Assembly: GCF_025144465.1 (NCBI RefSeq)
Contig: NZ_CP083553.1
Span: 516,501-580,500 of the forward strand
Length of the DNA: 64,000 nt
From: Leisingera sp. S132
GTDB taxonomy: Bacteria > Pseudomonadota > Alphaproteobacteria > Rhodobacterales > Rhodobacteraceae
Reading direction: 5' to 3'
In this document: positions 34,642 to 42,299 of the stretch, piece after piece
Layout: every line of letters begins with the position of its first letter
Numbering within the stretch: position 1 is the stretch's first letter
Translations under genes and position numbers: made by a program
The notes under the pieces: model-generated
The model's input: only the letters and a program-made list of their open reading frames with translations
The model's database searches: none
What the model was told of the DNA's origin: nothing

Positions 34642-35733
34642 TCAAGCGATTTCCCGGGCGTCCATTGCGTCCAGGCAGACGGTAAAGCGGATTGTTGTAC
34701 CGGAAGTTGCCTGAGGATCGCACCAAATCAGGCCTTTGTGCCGCTTGGCAATTTTGGCGCAGGTCGCCAGACCGAGACCAGTGCCGGGCTGCTCGCTGCC
34801 GCGCTGCAACCGTTTGAAGGGTTCAAAGATCTTTTCCTGATATTCCGGCGGCACGCCAATTCCATTGTCAGATACAGAGATCATCAGACCGGGCTCGACT
34901 GGTTCTGCAACTATGGAAATTTCAGATGTCTTCCCCCCGCTGTATTTTATGGCATTGCTGACCAAGTTCTGCAGGAGCTGCACGATATCTGGCGGAAAGC
35001 ACAGAACGCTCAATCCGCCGGACTGCCAGTTCAGCCTGGCACCCGATACTGCAAGGTCCTGAGCCAAGACTGCCCGCAGGCTGTCAAACAGGCTTTCAAC
35101 CGTGACGCGCTCCGCCCGCCCTTCGCTGTGAGGGTTGATATGGCTGGCCAGCCGTTCAATCAATTCGGACGTTTTGTTTACAGATTTTTTCATTAGGTCA
35201 AATTGTCTGGCAACCTCGTCAAGGTCGCCGCTCTCGTATTCCTCCTGGATCTGTTCGCTCAGAAACTTGATGGCCCGCAGAGGCGCGCGCATGTCATGGA
35301 CCAGAACATCCGAAAACAACCGCAACTCGCTTTGCTGCTCTTGGATCCGCCAACGCATATCAGCGACCTTCAGCCCGTTTGCGATCATCCGATTGAGCGC
35401 TTCCGCGCTGAGAGCGGATTTGGGAATATAGTCGCTGGCTCCTGCCAGGATAACACTCTTGGCGATCTCCTCGTCACCGTGACCCGTGGTCATAAACAGC
35501 ACCGCTCGCGGCCAGGCTTCGTTCAGCCGTGCGATGAGGTCCAGCCCGGTTCCATCGGGAAGCAGATAGTCCAGGAAAATCACGTCGGCTGGATGCCCGG
35601 CGTGTTCAAGCGCAGCTTCGCCGCTTTCGGTTTCTGTGATTCTGGCACCGGGATGTGTCTTCGTCAGAAGCCGGCGCAGCAGCTTCCGGTCTCCGGCGTC
35701 ATCGTCAATGAGCAGGATATTGAGAACTGTCAT
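34642..35733 (-). CDS. Receiver-histidine kinase fusion
   Basis: 363 residues. REC domain (1-120) with acidic pocket D10-D12, phospho-acceptor D55 in FLDYLLPDGTG and conserved T/K positions; a coiled linker; DHp domain with His146 in VLVHDMRAPLRAI; and a HATPase_c domain with the N-box QNLVSNAIKYSGG, DNGIG and GTGLGLATC. No membrane segment or other sensor, so it is a cytoplasmic kinase whose own receiver is the input. It overlaps the end of the upstream receiver gene by 29 bases. The phosphorylation partners are most likely the two neighbouring receivers. Confidence 0.9.
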   Translation of the reverse strand: MTVLNILLIDDDAGDRKLLRRLLTKTHPGARITETESGEAALEHAGHPADVIFLDYLLPDGTGLDLIARLNEAWPRAVLFMTTGHGDEEIAKSVILAGASDYIPKSALSAEALNRMIANGLKVADMRWRIQEQQSELRLFSDVLVHDMRAPLRAIKFLSEQIQEEYESGDLDEVARQFDLMKKSVNKTSELIERLASHINPHSEGRAERVTVESLFDSLRAVLAQDLAVSGARLNWQSGGLSVLCFPPDIVQLLQNLVSNAIKYSGGKTSEISIVAEPVEPGLMISVSDNGIGVPPEYQEKIFEPFKRLQRGSEQPGTGLGLATCAKIAKRHKGLIWCDPQATSGTTIRFTVCLDAMDAREIA

Positions 35734-36196
35734 CAGCTACCTTTCTAATGTGAATTTCGGGTAGTTCGACAATGCGCCAGTAATTGTCGAGCGCAGCCAT
35801 GAGATCAGCAAACATGTCGCCAGCTCTGGATTTCAGAATGTAGCCTGCGACGTTTTTGGCATAAGCTTCGGAGATGTCTCGCTCGTCATCCGAGGTCGTC
35901 AGCACGAGGAAAAGGATGTTATGGAGCAAAGGGTCGGCCCGGATCTCCCGCAGCAGTTCAATTCCATTCTTTCGTGGCATCTTGATATCACTCAGCACCA
36001 CGAAATGGGGCGGCGGCACTTGGTTCATTTCACCGCGCAGGAAAGTCAAAGCTTCAACGCCGTCTGCAAACCGCGTGATCGGATTGGCGATCTTCGCCTT
36101 TTCGAAGGCCCTGTGCAGGGCTTTCGCATCGGCATCATCATCTTCGACTAGGATGATGCTCAGGGCCGGTCGGTTGGGAGTAGGGGACAACTGCAA
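35705..36196 (-). CDS. Single-domain response regulator (Rcp1-like)
   Basis: About 163 residues. It is almost only a receiver domain: ILVEDDDADAKAL acidic pocket, phospho-acceptor in LSDIKMPRKNG, TTSDDERD with the switch threonine, and the lysine in YILKS. No ATG is available; TTG 36196, with AGAGGAG ten bases upstream, is preferred over the more upstream TTG at 36247, which has a poor ribosome site. The type resembles the phytochrome-partner Rcp1 receivers. It overlaps the following kinase gene. Confidence 0.83.
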   Translation of the reverse strand: MQLSPTPNRPALSIILVEDDDADAKALHRAFEKAKIANPITRFADGVEALTFLRGEMNQVPPPHFVVLSDIKMPRKNGIELLREIRADPLLHNILFLVLTTSDDERDISEAYAKNVAGYILKSRAGDMFADLMAALDNYWRIVELPEIHIRKVADDSSQYPAH

Positions 36197-36288
36197 CCTG
36201 CCGTCACTCCTCTGGCCAGGGGTTTTCAAAGTGTGAACCAGGGACAAACTGAGGTTTCCCGGATCAGTATTCGCCTTTCAGCAGTTTG

Positions 36289-37020
36289 CTATTGCAGCAG
36301 ATTAGGCGACACACGCGCGGTCACTTCGCGGGTGTCGTCAATAACGCTGTCCAGATCATCCATGAAAGCCACCAGATCTTTGCAGCTGCGCTCAAGCATT
36401 GTCACATCCGCAAGAACAGAGGGTGAAAAACTGTCGTCCTGACGGGCTTGAGATTTCACAACCCTGACACCAGCAAGTGTCCGGCTGAGCAGCAGCCGGA
36501 GGTCCGGACCGCAGCCGACTATGAAGCGCTGGAAGATGCGCCTCAGCTCTTTTTCCGAAGCTCTCGCACTGGACAACTGGCCATAAAGCGCCCGCCGCTC
36601 AATGGCTGAGGCAATTGACTTGATCAGAGCGTCTACCGACAACTCTTCTTTGACGATGTAGTCAGCACACCCCCGCCGCATGGCTTCCACGGCGGTCTGG
36701 TAGCTGGTGACGCTTGTCAGCATAATCGGCACAGCCTGCACCTGATCTTCGTGGGTCAGCAAAAGCTTCAGGGCATCAAGGCCGGTGTCCATGCCCAGGT
36801 TATGGTCCAAGAATACGAGGTCATATTGCTCCTGGTCCAGTTGCCGCCGCATTTCGTCCAGGCTCGCGGCTTCAAAAAATTCGGCCTCCATTCCGGCCTT
36901 TCGGCACAGTTTCTTCAGGCGCAGCCTGTCAATCTCGTCATCATCTACTGAAAGAATGTTGAGGATCACGGGTTGCATAAAAGGTGGTGCTGTCACCTCT
37001 GGAAAACCATTGTCACTCAT
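36289..37020 (-). CDS. Receiver protein with a degenerate kinase-dimerisation-like C-terminal domain
   Basis: 243 residues. REC domain with acidic pocket VDDDEID, phospho-acceptor D72 in FLDHNLGMDTG and the lysine in YIVKEEL. The C-terminal 100 residues are helical and align by eye with the DHp region of the neighbouring kinase (RRIFQRFIVGCGPDLRLLL against FSDVLVHDMRAPLRAI), but the histidine is missing and there is no ATPase domain. It is the first gene of the three-gene set; AAGGGG precedes the ATG. No DNA-binding domain. Confidence 0.85.
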   Translation of the reverse strand: MSDNGFPEVTAPPFMQPVILNILSVDDDEIDRLRLKKLCRKAGMEAEFFEAASLDEMRRQLDQEQYDLVFLDHNLGMDTGLDALKLLLTHEDQVQAVPIMLTSVTSYQTAVEAMRRGCADYIVKEELSVDALIKSIASAIERRALYGQLSSARASEKELRRIFQRFIVGCGPDLRLLLSRTLAGVRVVKSQARQDDSFSPSVLADVTMLERSCKDLVAFMDDLDSVIDDTREVTARVSPNLLQ

Positions 37021-37426
37021 TTTGTACCCCTTTTAACTGCTGTGGCCCTTGGAGCAAAGATCCATTCAGCAAACACTCTTAAGTTGAGCATAACACACTC
37101 AATAACATTCTAGGGTATTATTTGGCGGTAGTTGATTAAGGAAAACTAAGCGATCTGCAGAGGCTGGAGGATTTTACGCTCATTCAATGGGCGATGCGGC
37201 GTTTTCTGTAGTTTTCATAGGAGCTTGCCGCGATCAGGACGCTTCAAATTTACAGACAAGTTTCGACATGTCGCAGCGTCTGCCAATCGGCGCATATGTG
37301 TTTGCCCAAAGGCTGTAGTCTGGATGGCAATCAGCAGAATGGGCAGGGTTAGGGGCTATCGGTTCGCCGGTGCACTCCTGCGGTCCCGGGGGCGCCGCGG
37401 TTTTTTGCGGCGCCTCCGGTGAGTTC
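37021..37426. other. 406-base intergenic region
   Basis: AT-rich in its first 150 bases (probable promoter of the receiver operon on the minus strand), then ordinary GC content. A long hairpin at 37391-37414 follows the chemoreceptor gene. I see no gene or recognised RNA. Confidence 0.6.
37391..37414 (-). terminator. Hairpin downstream of the chemoreceptor gene
   Basis: The arms GGCGCCGC and GCGGCGCC (37391-37398 / 37407-37414) form a perfect 8-base stem, extended by CCGG pairs after one mismatch. The loop, not the tail, holds the T/A run, so it is a 3'-end hairpin rather than a textbook intrinsic terminator. Confidence 0.5.
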
Positions 37427-39781
37427 TCAGAAGTCCTGCCAGAGGTCGCGGGCGGCGTTGCCGCTGCTGGCCGCCGCTGCAGGAGCCGGGCTGGCTTCGA
37501 TCTGCCAGTCGTCCTCGCCATGCGCCGAAGGGGCGGGCTTGGCAGGCTTGGCAGCCGGGGCCGCCGCGGGTGCCGGGCGGGCGGGGGCCGCACCGCCGGA
37601 GACCCGGAAATGCGCCACCAGCTCGGCCAGCTTGCCGGCATCGGTGTTCAGCATGTGGCCGGCCGCAGTGGCCTCCTCGACCATCGCCGCGTTCTGCTGC
37701 GTGACCTGGTCCAGCTGGGTGACGCCGGTGTTGATCTCGTTGAGGCCGGTGGATTGCTCCGCCGCGCCTTCGGCAATGCCGGAGACCAGCTGCGAGATAT
37801 GGGTCACCTGCTCGACGATGCTCTGCAGCGCCTCGCCGGCCTTGCCGACCAGATCGACGCCGCGCTCCACCTGTTTGGAGCTGTCGGAGATCAGCGTCTT
37901 GATCTCCATCGCCGCATCCGAGGAGCGCTGCGCCAGGGCGCGCACCTCGCTGGCGACCACTGCAAAGCCCTTGCCGGCCTCGCCCGCCCGCGCCGCCTCG
38001 ACGCCGGCATTGAGCGCCAGCAGATTGGTCTGGAAGGCGATGTCGTCGATCACGCTGATGATCTGGCTGATGTGGTTCGAGGACTGCTCGATCTCGGTCA
38101 TTGCCGAGACCGCGCTCTGCACCACTTCGCGGTTGTTCTCCGCCTCGGTGCGGGCCTCGGCCATGGTGGCCTCGACGCTGCGGGCGCCGTCGGCGGCGGA
38201 TTTCACCGAGGCCGTCAGCTCATCCAGCGCCGCCGCGGTCTGCTCCAGCGTTGCCGCCTGGCTTTCGGTGCGGTGCGACAGGTCGTCGGAAGCCTGGCTG
38301 ATCTCGGCGGCGCCGTTGCGGATGCTGCCGGAGGCTTCGATCACCTGCTGCACGGTGGTGCTGAGGTTGCTGACGGTGCTGTTGAAGTTCTGCCGCAGCT
38401 GCTCGTATTCCTCCGGGAAGGCAGAGGTGATCGGCTGCGAGAAATCGCCGTCGGCGAGCTGCACCAGGCCGCTGCTCAGTTTTTCGACCACCTGCTGCTG
38501 CAGGCGCTGCATTTCGGCGCGTTCCTCTTCGGCGGCGCGGGCCAGCTTGAGGTCGTCCTGCATGGAAACCAGAGTCTTGCCGATCTTGCCGATCTCGTCG
38601 CCGCGGCTGGCCGCCGCGACCTCAGTATCGAGATCGCCGGAGGACACGGCCTCCATGTCGGCGCAGATCCGGTCAATCGGACGCGTCACAGAGCGCGCGA
38701 AAAGCCAGCCGAAGATGGACACCAGCGCGGCGCAGATCAGAGAGATCAGGATCATGATTTTCTGCTGGGCGGCCGCGGGCGCGAGGATTTCATCTCGGTC
38801 AAGTTCTGCAATCAGTGCCCATCGGAGGTTGCGGAATGTAACCGGTGTCGAAACCGCCGCACCGGTGCTGCCGTCGGCCAGTGCGGTTGATGGGTAAAAT
38901 CTGCCGCCTGCCGCCGCGTCACCGGTACCGGCTGTTACAGAAGAGGCCGTAAAGGCCTCCAGGAGATGGGGGCGTTGCCCCAGATCTCCCAGAATGCCGT
39001 GGCCTCCGTCCTGGCGGGAAGCGGTTCTGGCTTTGAAATCTTGTCCGGCAAGGTAAACATCCAGAGTTTCCAACTCGCCGCCGAATTCCGTTACAATTTC
39101 GGATATCTCATCAATAGCGACCTGAACCGCAAACACGCCAATGAAACGTCCGCCGCTGTCTTGTATACGTGTCGCGGCAAACGCACCGGGTGCGTTCGCG
39201 CTCGGTGCATAAGGTGCGATATCAGAGAAATAGACATTCTCTTTCTCACCTTCCGCAGCAAGCTGGAACGCCTTGGCGAGACCAGTTTCATTGTAAGGGC
39301 CGGACTTCAGGTTGGTGGCGTAGTCGGCTTCCTTCGTGACCGAAAAAATTACGTCACCTTCTGGATTGATCAGGAAGATGTCGTAATAGCCAAGCCGTTC
39401 CATAATTCCGGCGAATGCGGGGTGGTTCCGCTCAAAGTGTATATCGTAGGGTGATGACGCCGAGGCAAACATTGACAGGTTGCCGACCTCTTCCTGGCCG
39501 CCGCCGCTCCGGCTGCCCCAGGTCACGCCCATGTCTTTCATTGCCTTGGCCGTTGAGGGAACGGCGGAAACTGTGAGAATCGCCGCTTCAATCGATTCCA
39601 GGTAGTTGTTCAGCGCAGTCTCCCGGTCGCGCACCAATGATTGCAGGACAACCTCTGCATTTTGGACAACACTGCGCTGGAAGTAACTGGTACTGAAGCT
39701 AATCAGAACAACGGTGACCGTCACCGCTGTACCCACGACCAGCAGGGGGAGCTTGTGGGAAAGTTTAAAAGTCTGCAACAT
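37427..39781 (-). CDS. Methyl-accepting chemotaxis protein (periplasmic sensor type)
   Basis: 784 residues from [12 protein letters not shown], with GGAGG upstream. One N-terminal membrane segment (about 12-35), a large periplasmic sensing region (about 36-335, Cache-like), a second membrane segment (about 345-365), two HAMP-type regions, and a signalling domain with the conserved hairpin tip EIEQ...[24 protein letters not shown]. The C-terminus is an Ala/Pro linker ending in RDLWQDF; the last five residues resemble the xWxxF pentapeptide that tethers CheR/CheB. No other chemotaxis gene is nearby. Confidence 0.93.
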   Translation of the reverse strand: MLQTFKLSHKLPLLVVGTAVTVTVVLISFSTSYFQRSVVQNAEVVLQSLVRDRETALNNYLESIEAAILTVSAVPSTAKAMKDMGVTWGSRSGGGQEEVGNLSMFASASSPYDIHFERNHPAFAGIMERLGYYDIFLINPEGDVIFSVTKEADYATNLKSGPYNETGLAKAFQLAAEGEKENVYFSDIAPYAPSANAPGAFAATRIQDSGGRFIGVFAVQVAIDEISEIVTEFGGELETLDVYLAGQDFKARTASRQDGGHGILGDLGQRPHLLEAFTASSVTAGTGDAAAGGRFYPSTALADGSTGAAVSTPVTFRNLRWALIAELDRDEILAPAAAQQKIMILISLICAALVSIFGWLFARSVTRPIDRICADMEAVSSGDLDTEVAAASRGDEIGKIGKTLVSMQDDLKLARAAEEERAEMQRLQQQVVEKLSSGLVQLADGDFSQPITSAFPEEYEQLRQNFNSTVSNLSTTVQQVIEASGSIRNGAAEISQASDDLSHRTESQAATLEQTAAALDELTASVKSAADGARSVEATMAEARTEAENNREVVQSAVSAMTEIEQSSNHISQIISVIDDIAFQTNLLALNAGVEAARAGEAGKGFAVVASEVRALAQRSSDAAMEIKTLISDSSKQVERGVDLVGKAGEALQSIVEQVTHISQLVSGIAEGAAEQSTGLNEINTGVTQLDQVTQQNAAMVEEATAAGHMLNTDAGKLAELVAHFRVSGGAAPARPAPAAAPAAKPAKPAPSAHGEDDWQIEASPAPAAAASSGNAARDLWQDF

Positions 39782-40361
39782 TTTCTCGTAACACCTCCGG
39801 CAGGCATCCGCCGGCATAGAGCCGGGGCAGGGGATTTAGATTAGGCCTGATACAACGTCAGATTGATTTTCGATCCGTTAACGCTGCAGGAAATGGCGCA
39901 AAAAATTTTCACAATGATTGGTTTTTTCTGGGAGGCTCTGGCCTGCTTAGGCAGTCACTGACTATTCCGGTGTTAACCTATTGGGCGTGTCGGCAAACGC
40001 GGGACTGGTTAATGGCCACGGGCAGACGTCTGCTAAGAAGGGGCGGATTCGTTAACCTTTTGCTGGTCCGGGGACTTCGCCTTGCGACAGCCAGATGCGT
40101 TGCCGGCCGGATTTCGCCATGGATGAGCCACAGGATTCTCTTTTGTTGTTCTTGGTTTGGAAAAAATATTTACGCTTTGTTTACTTTCCCTAGCCAAGCG
40201 GCAGGCTTTTTTGCCATGGTTAAGCATCAATAACCGGGGGGTTAGGGAATTGTTAACGCTGCCGCATTCTGTCCACCTTTTGGTCTCAGCCCGGCAACTT
40301 TGGGTCTCATTCCAGCCGCACGCTTGAATGACGATGCCCTTGTGGGAACCTGGAGTGGGTT
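39782..40361. other. 580-base intergenic region
   Basis: It separates the divergent chemoreceptor and protease genes and contains an AT-rich stretch near 40140-40200 and several GTTAAC occurrences. One of them forms a near-CtrA box at 40242-40256. I find no gene, tRNA or convincing small RNA. Confidence 0.55.
40242..40256 (+). promoter_or_regulatory. Possible CtrA-type box
   Basis: TTAG-N7-TTAA matches the CtrA consensus TTAA-N7-TTAA at seven of eight bases, 105 bases before the protease start and in the region shared with the divergent chemoreceptor gene. CtrA controls motility and chemotaxis genes in Rhodobacterales, but such short matches arise by chance. Confidence 0.25.
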
Positions 40362-41075
40362 ATGAGACTGACTATTGCTGCAATTGCGGCATGCCTGTCC
40401 CTGGGCATGCCCCTAGGCGCGGCTGCGGATGAGCCGCAGGCACGCGCCGAATCGACACAGGGGCTGGAAGCCGTTGGCCGGCTGAACATCGCCAACAAGA
40501 GCATGTGCACCGGTGCGCTGGTGGCACCTAATCTGGTGCTGACTGCAGCGCACTGCCTGTTTGATCCACGGACTGGTGCGCGGGTCGATCCGCAAAGCAT
40601 CTGGTTCGAGGCCGGGTTGTCAGGGCGCCGCGCTGTTGCCTTGCGACAGGTGGTGAAGGCGGTTGTGCACCCGCAGTACCGGTACCGTCCGTCAGGGACG
40701 CATCAGATCGGGAATGATCTGGCAGTATTGCGGCTGGACCGCCCGATCAGCAGTCGCCAGATCGAGCCGCTGGCCATGCATTCCGGTGCGGAACGCGGTG
40801 ATGTCCTGGATGTGATGTCTTACACGCAACATCACGCAACCCGGCCTAGTCTGAAACGATCCTGCAGTGTTCTGGCGCGTAAAAGCCGGACACTCGTGAT
40901 GTCATGCCTGGTGGATTTCGGGGCCTCCGGGTCGCCGGTGCTTGAACTGCGCCCGGGCCAGGCGCCGCGGCTGGTCTCGGTGATTTCCGCCAAGGCAGCC
41001 ATGGGCCGGAGACCGGTGTCGATCGGCACCGCCTTGGATTCCACGCTCAGCGATTTGATCCGCCGGGCCGGCTGA
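40362..41075 (+). CDS. Secreted trypsin-like serine protease
   Basis: 237 residues with a Sec signal (MRLTIAAIAACLSLGMPLGAAA). Chymotrypsin-fold S1 motifs: catalytic His in LTAAHCLF, Asp in GNDLAVLRLD, and Ser in GASGSPVL where the usual sequence is GDSGGP. The Asp-to-Ala and Gly-to-Ser changes around the serine are found in some bacterial S1 family members. Two cysteine pairs are present (CTGALVAPNLVLTAAHC; CSVLARKSRTLVMSC). Single gene; a 9-base-stem hairpin follows. Confidence 0.85.
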   Translation: MRLTIAAIAACLSLGMPLGAAADEPQARAESTQGLEAVGRLNIANKSMCTGALVAPNLVLTAAHCLFDPRTGARVDPQSIWFEAGLSGRRAVALRQVVKAVVHPQYRYRPSGTHQIGNDLAVLRLDRPISSRQIEPLAMHSGAERGDVLDVMSYTQHHATRPSLKRSCSVLARKSRTLVMSCLVDFGASGSPVLELRPGQAPRLVSVISAKAAMGRRPVSIGTALDSTLSDLIRRAG

Positions 41076-41087
41076 GGGCCTGCTCTA

Positions 41088-41112
41088 AGTCTGCTCCCGG
41101 CCAGAGCAGACT
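41088..41112. terminator. Hairpin between the convergent protease and HlyD genes
   Basis: The arms AGTCTGCTC (41088-41096) and GAGCAGACT (41104-41112) form a perfect 9-base stem with a 7-base loop. There is no T-run on either side. Confidence 0.6.
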
Positions 41113-41120
41113 CGTGGCGG

Positions 41121-42299
41121 CTATGGCTCGCGCAGTGCCTCACGGGACTTGTAGAGCGGTTTCAGCAGGTACTGCAGCACCGTCTTGGCCCCCGTCTGCA
41201 GCTCTGCCGTGGCCCGCATGCCGGGGCGGATTTCGATTGATTGCTGGCGCTCGGTAAACCCGGATTTGTCAACCCGCACCGTCACCCGGTAATAGGGGTC
41301 AGCGCGCGGATTGCGCTCGTCCTCGAACGTATCGGCTGAAACGAAATCCACCTTGCCGCGCAGCGAGCCGTAGATGGTGTAGTCATAGGCCGACAGCTTG
41401 ATGGTGGCGTCCTGGCCGGGCTGCACGCTTGCAATGTCCTCGGGTTTCACGCGGGCCTCGACGAACAGTTCCTCGCCCAGCGGGATGATCTCCAGGATCT
41501 CCTCGCCGGGGCGGATCACGCCGCCGATGGTTGTGACCGCCAGGCTGTTCACGATCCCCGCCATCGGGGAGGTGATGATGGTGCGGTTCAGCTGATCGAC
41601 GGCCAGCCGCTGCTCCTGCCGCAGGGTGGTAAGATCGCGCAGGGTCTGAGCGTATTCCTCGGCCTGCTCCAGTTCGGCCTGGGTGCCGATTTCATTGTAT
41701 TTGGCGCGGGCATCGGTGGCCGCGTTGCGGGCCTTGTTCACCTCTATCAGCGCCACGATCTTTTGCTTGTAAAGCCGCTCCATGTTGGTCAGTTCGGCGT
41801 TTAACTGGTCCATGATCTGCCGGGCGCTGTCGCGGCGGCTGGCAAAGTCGGTCTGCCGCGCCGTCAGCAGGCCCCGCTCAGAGGCGAGGATGCCGGGCGA
41901 GCGCTGTGCCAGCATGTCCGGCACGGCGAACTCAAAGGCGCCTTTCGTCTGCGCCTCCAGCCGGTGGCGCCGGATCTCCAGCGCGTCGATCTGGTTCTGC
42001 AACTCATCAGCGGCAGTGCGGAATTTGGTGTCCTGCAGCTTGGCCAGCACCTGGCCCGCAGTCACGATATCGCCTTGGCGCACGTGCAGTTCGGCCAGGA
42101 TGCCGCCCTCAAGGTTTTGCACGATCTGCGCCCGGGAGGAGGAAACCACCTGGCCCTCGCCGCGCACGATTTCGTCAATGGAGGCAAAAGCCGCCCAGAT
42201 CAGGAAGGTCAGTACCGCGGCCAGCGCCAGATAGATGATGCGGCTGGCGCTTCGCGGGGTTTCAGCATCGCCATAGGGGTCGCGCAGCGCCATGGTCAT
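41121..42299 (-). CDS. HlyD-family periplasmic adaptor of a type I secretion system
   Basis: 392 residues. One N-terminal membrane segment (about 20-42), a biotinyl-lipoyl-like half-motif (VVSSSRAQIVQNLEGGILAEL), a coiled-coil hairpin (about 95-240) and a C-terminal beta-barrel region (VEARVKPEDIASVQPGQDATIKLSAYDY) typical of the HlyD/LapC/PrtE family. It bridges the ABC exporter and the TolC-like channel. The start overlaps the exporter stop by four bases (ATGA). It is the last gene of the operon. Confidence 0.93.
   Translation of the reverse strand: MTMALRDPYGDAETPRSASRIIYLALAAVLTFLIWAAFASIDEIVRGEGQVVSSSRAQIVQNLEGGILAELHVRQGDIVTAGQVLAKLQDTKFRTAADELQNQIDALEIRRHRLEAQTKGAFEFAVPDMLAQRSPGILASERGLLTARQTDFASRRDSARQIMDQLNAELTNMERLYKQKIVALIEVNKARNAATDARAKYNEIGTQAELEQAEEYAQTLRDLTTLRQEQRLAVDQLNRTIITSPMAGIVNSLAVTTIGGVIRPGEEILEIIPLGEELFVEARVKPEDIASVQPGQDATIKLSAYDYTIYGSLRGKVDFVSADTFEDERNPRADPYYRVTVRVDKSGFTERQQSIEIRPGMRATAELQTGAKTVLQYLLKPLYKSREALREP

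Noticed and set aside
35705-35733. Frameshift joining the single receiver and the receiver-kinase into one gene
   Set aside because: The 29-base overlap is in different frames, each protein has complete domain borders, and the kinase ATG has its own ribosome site (AAGGTAG).
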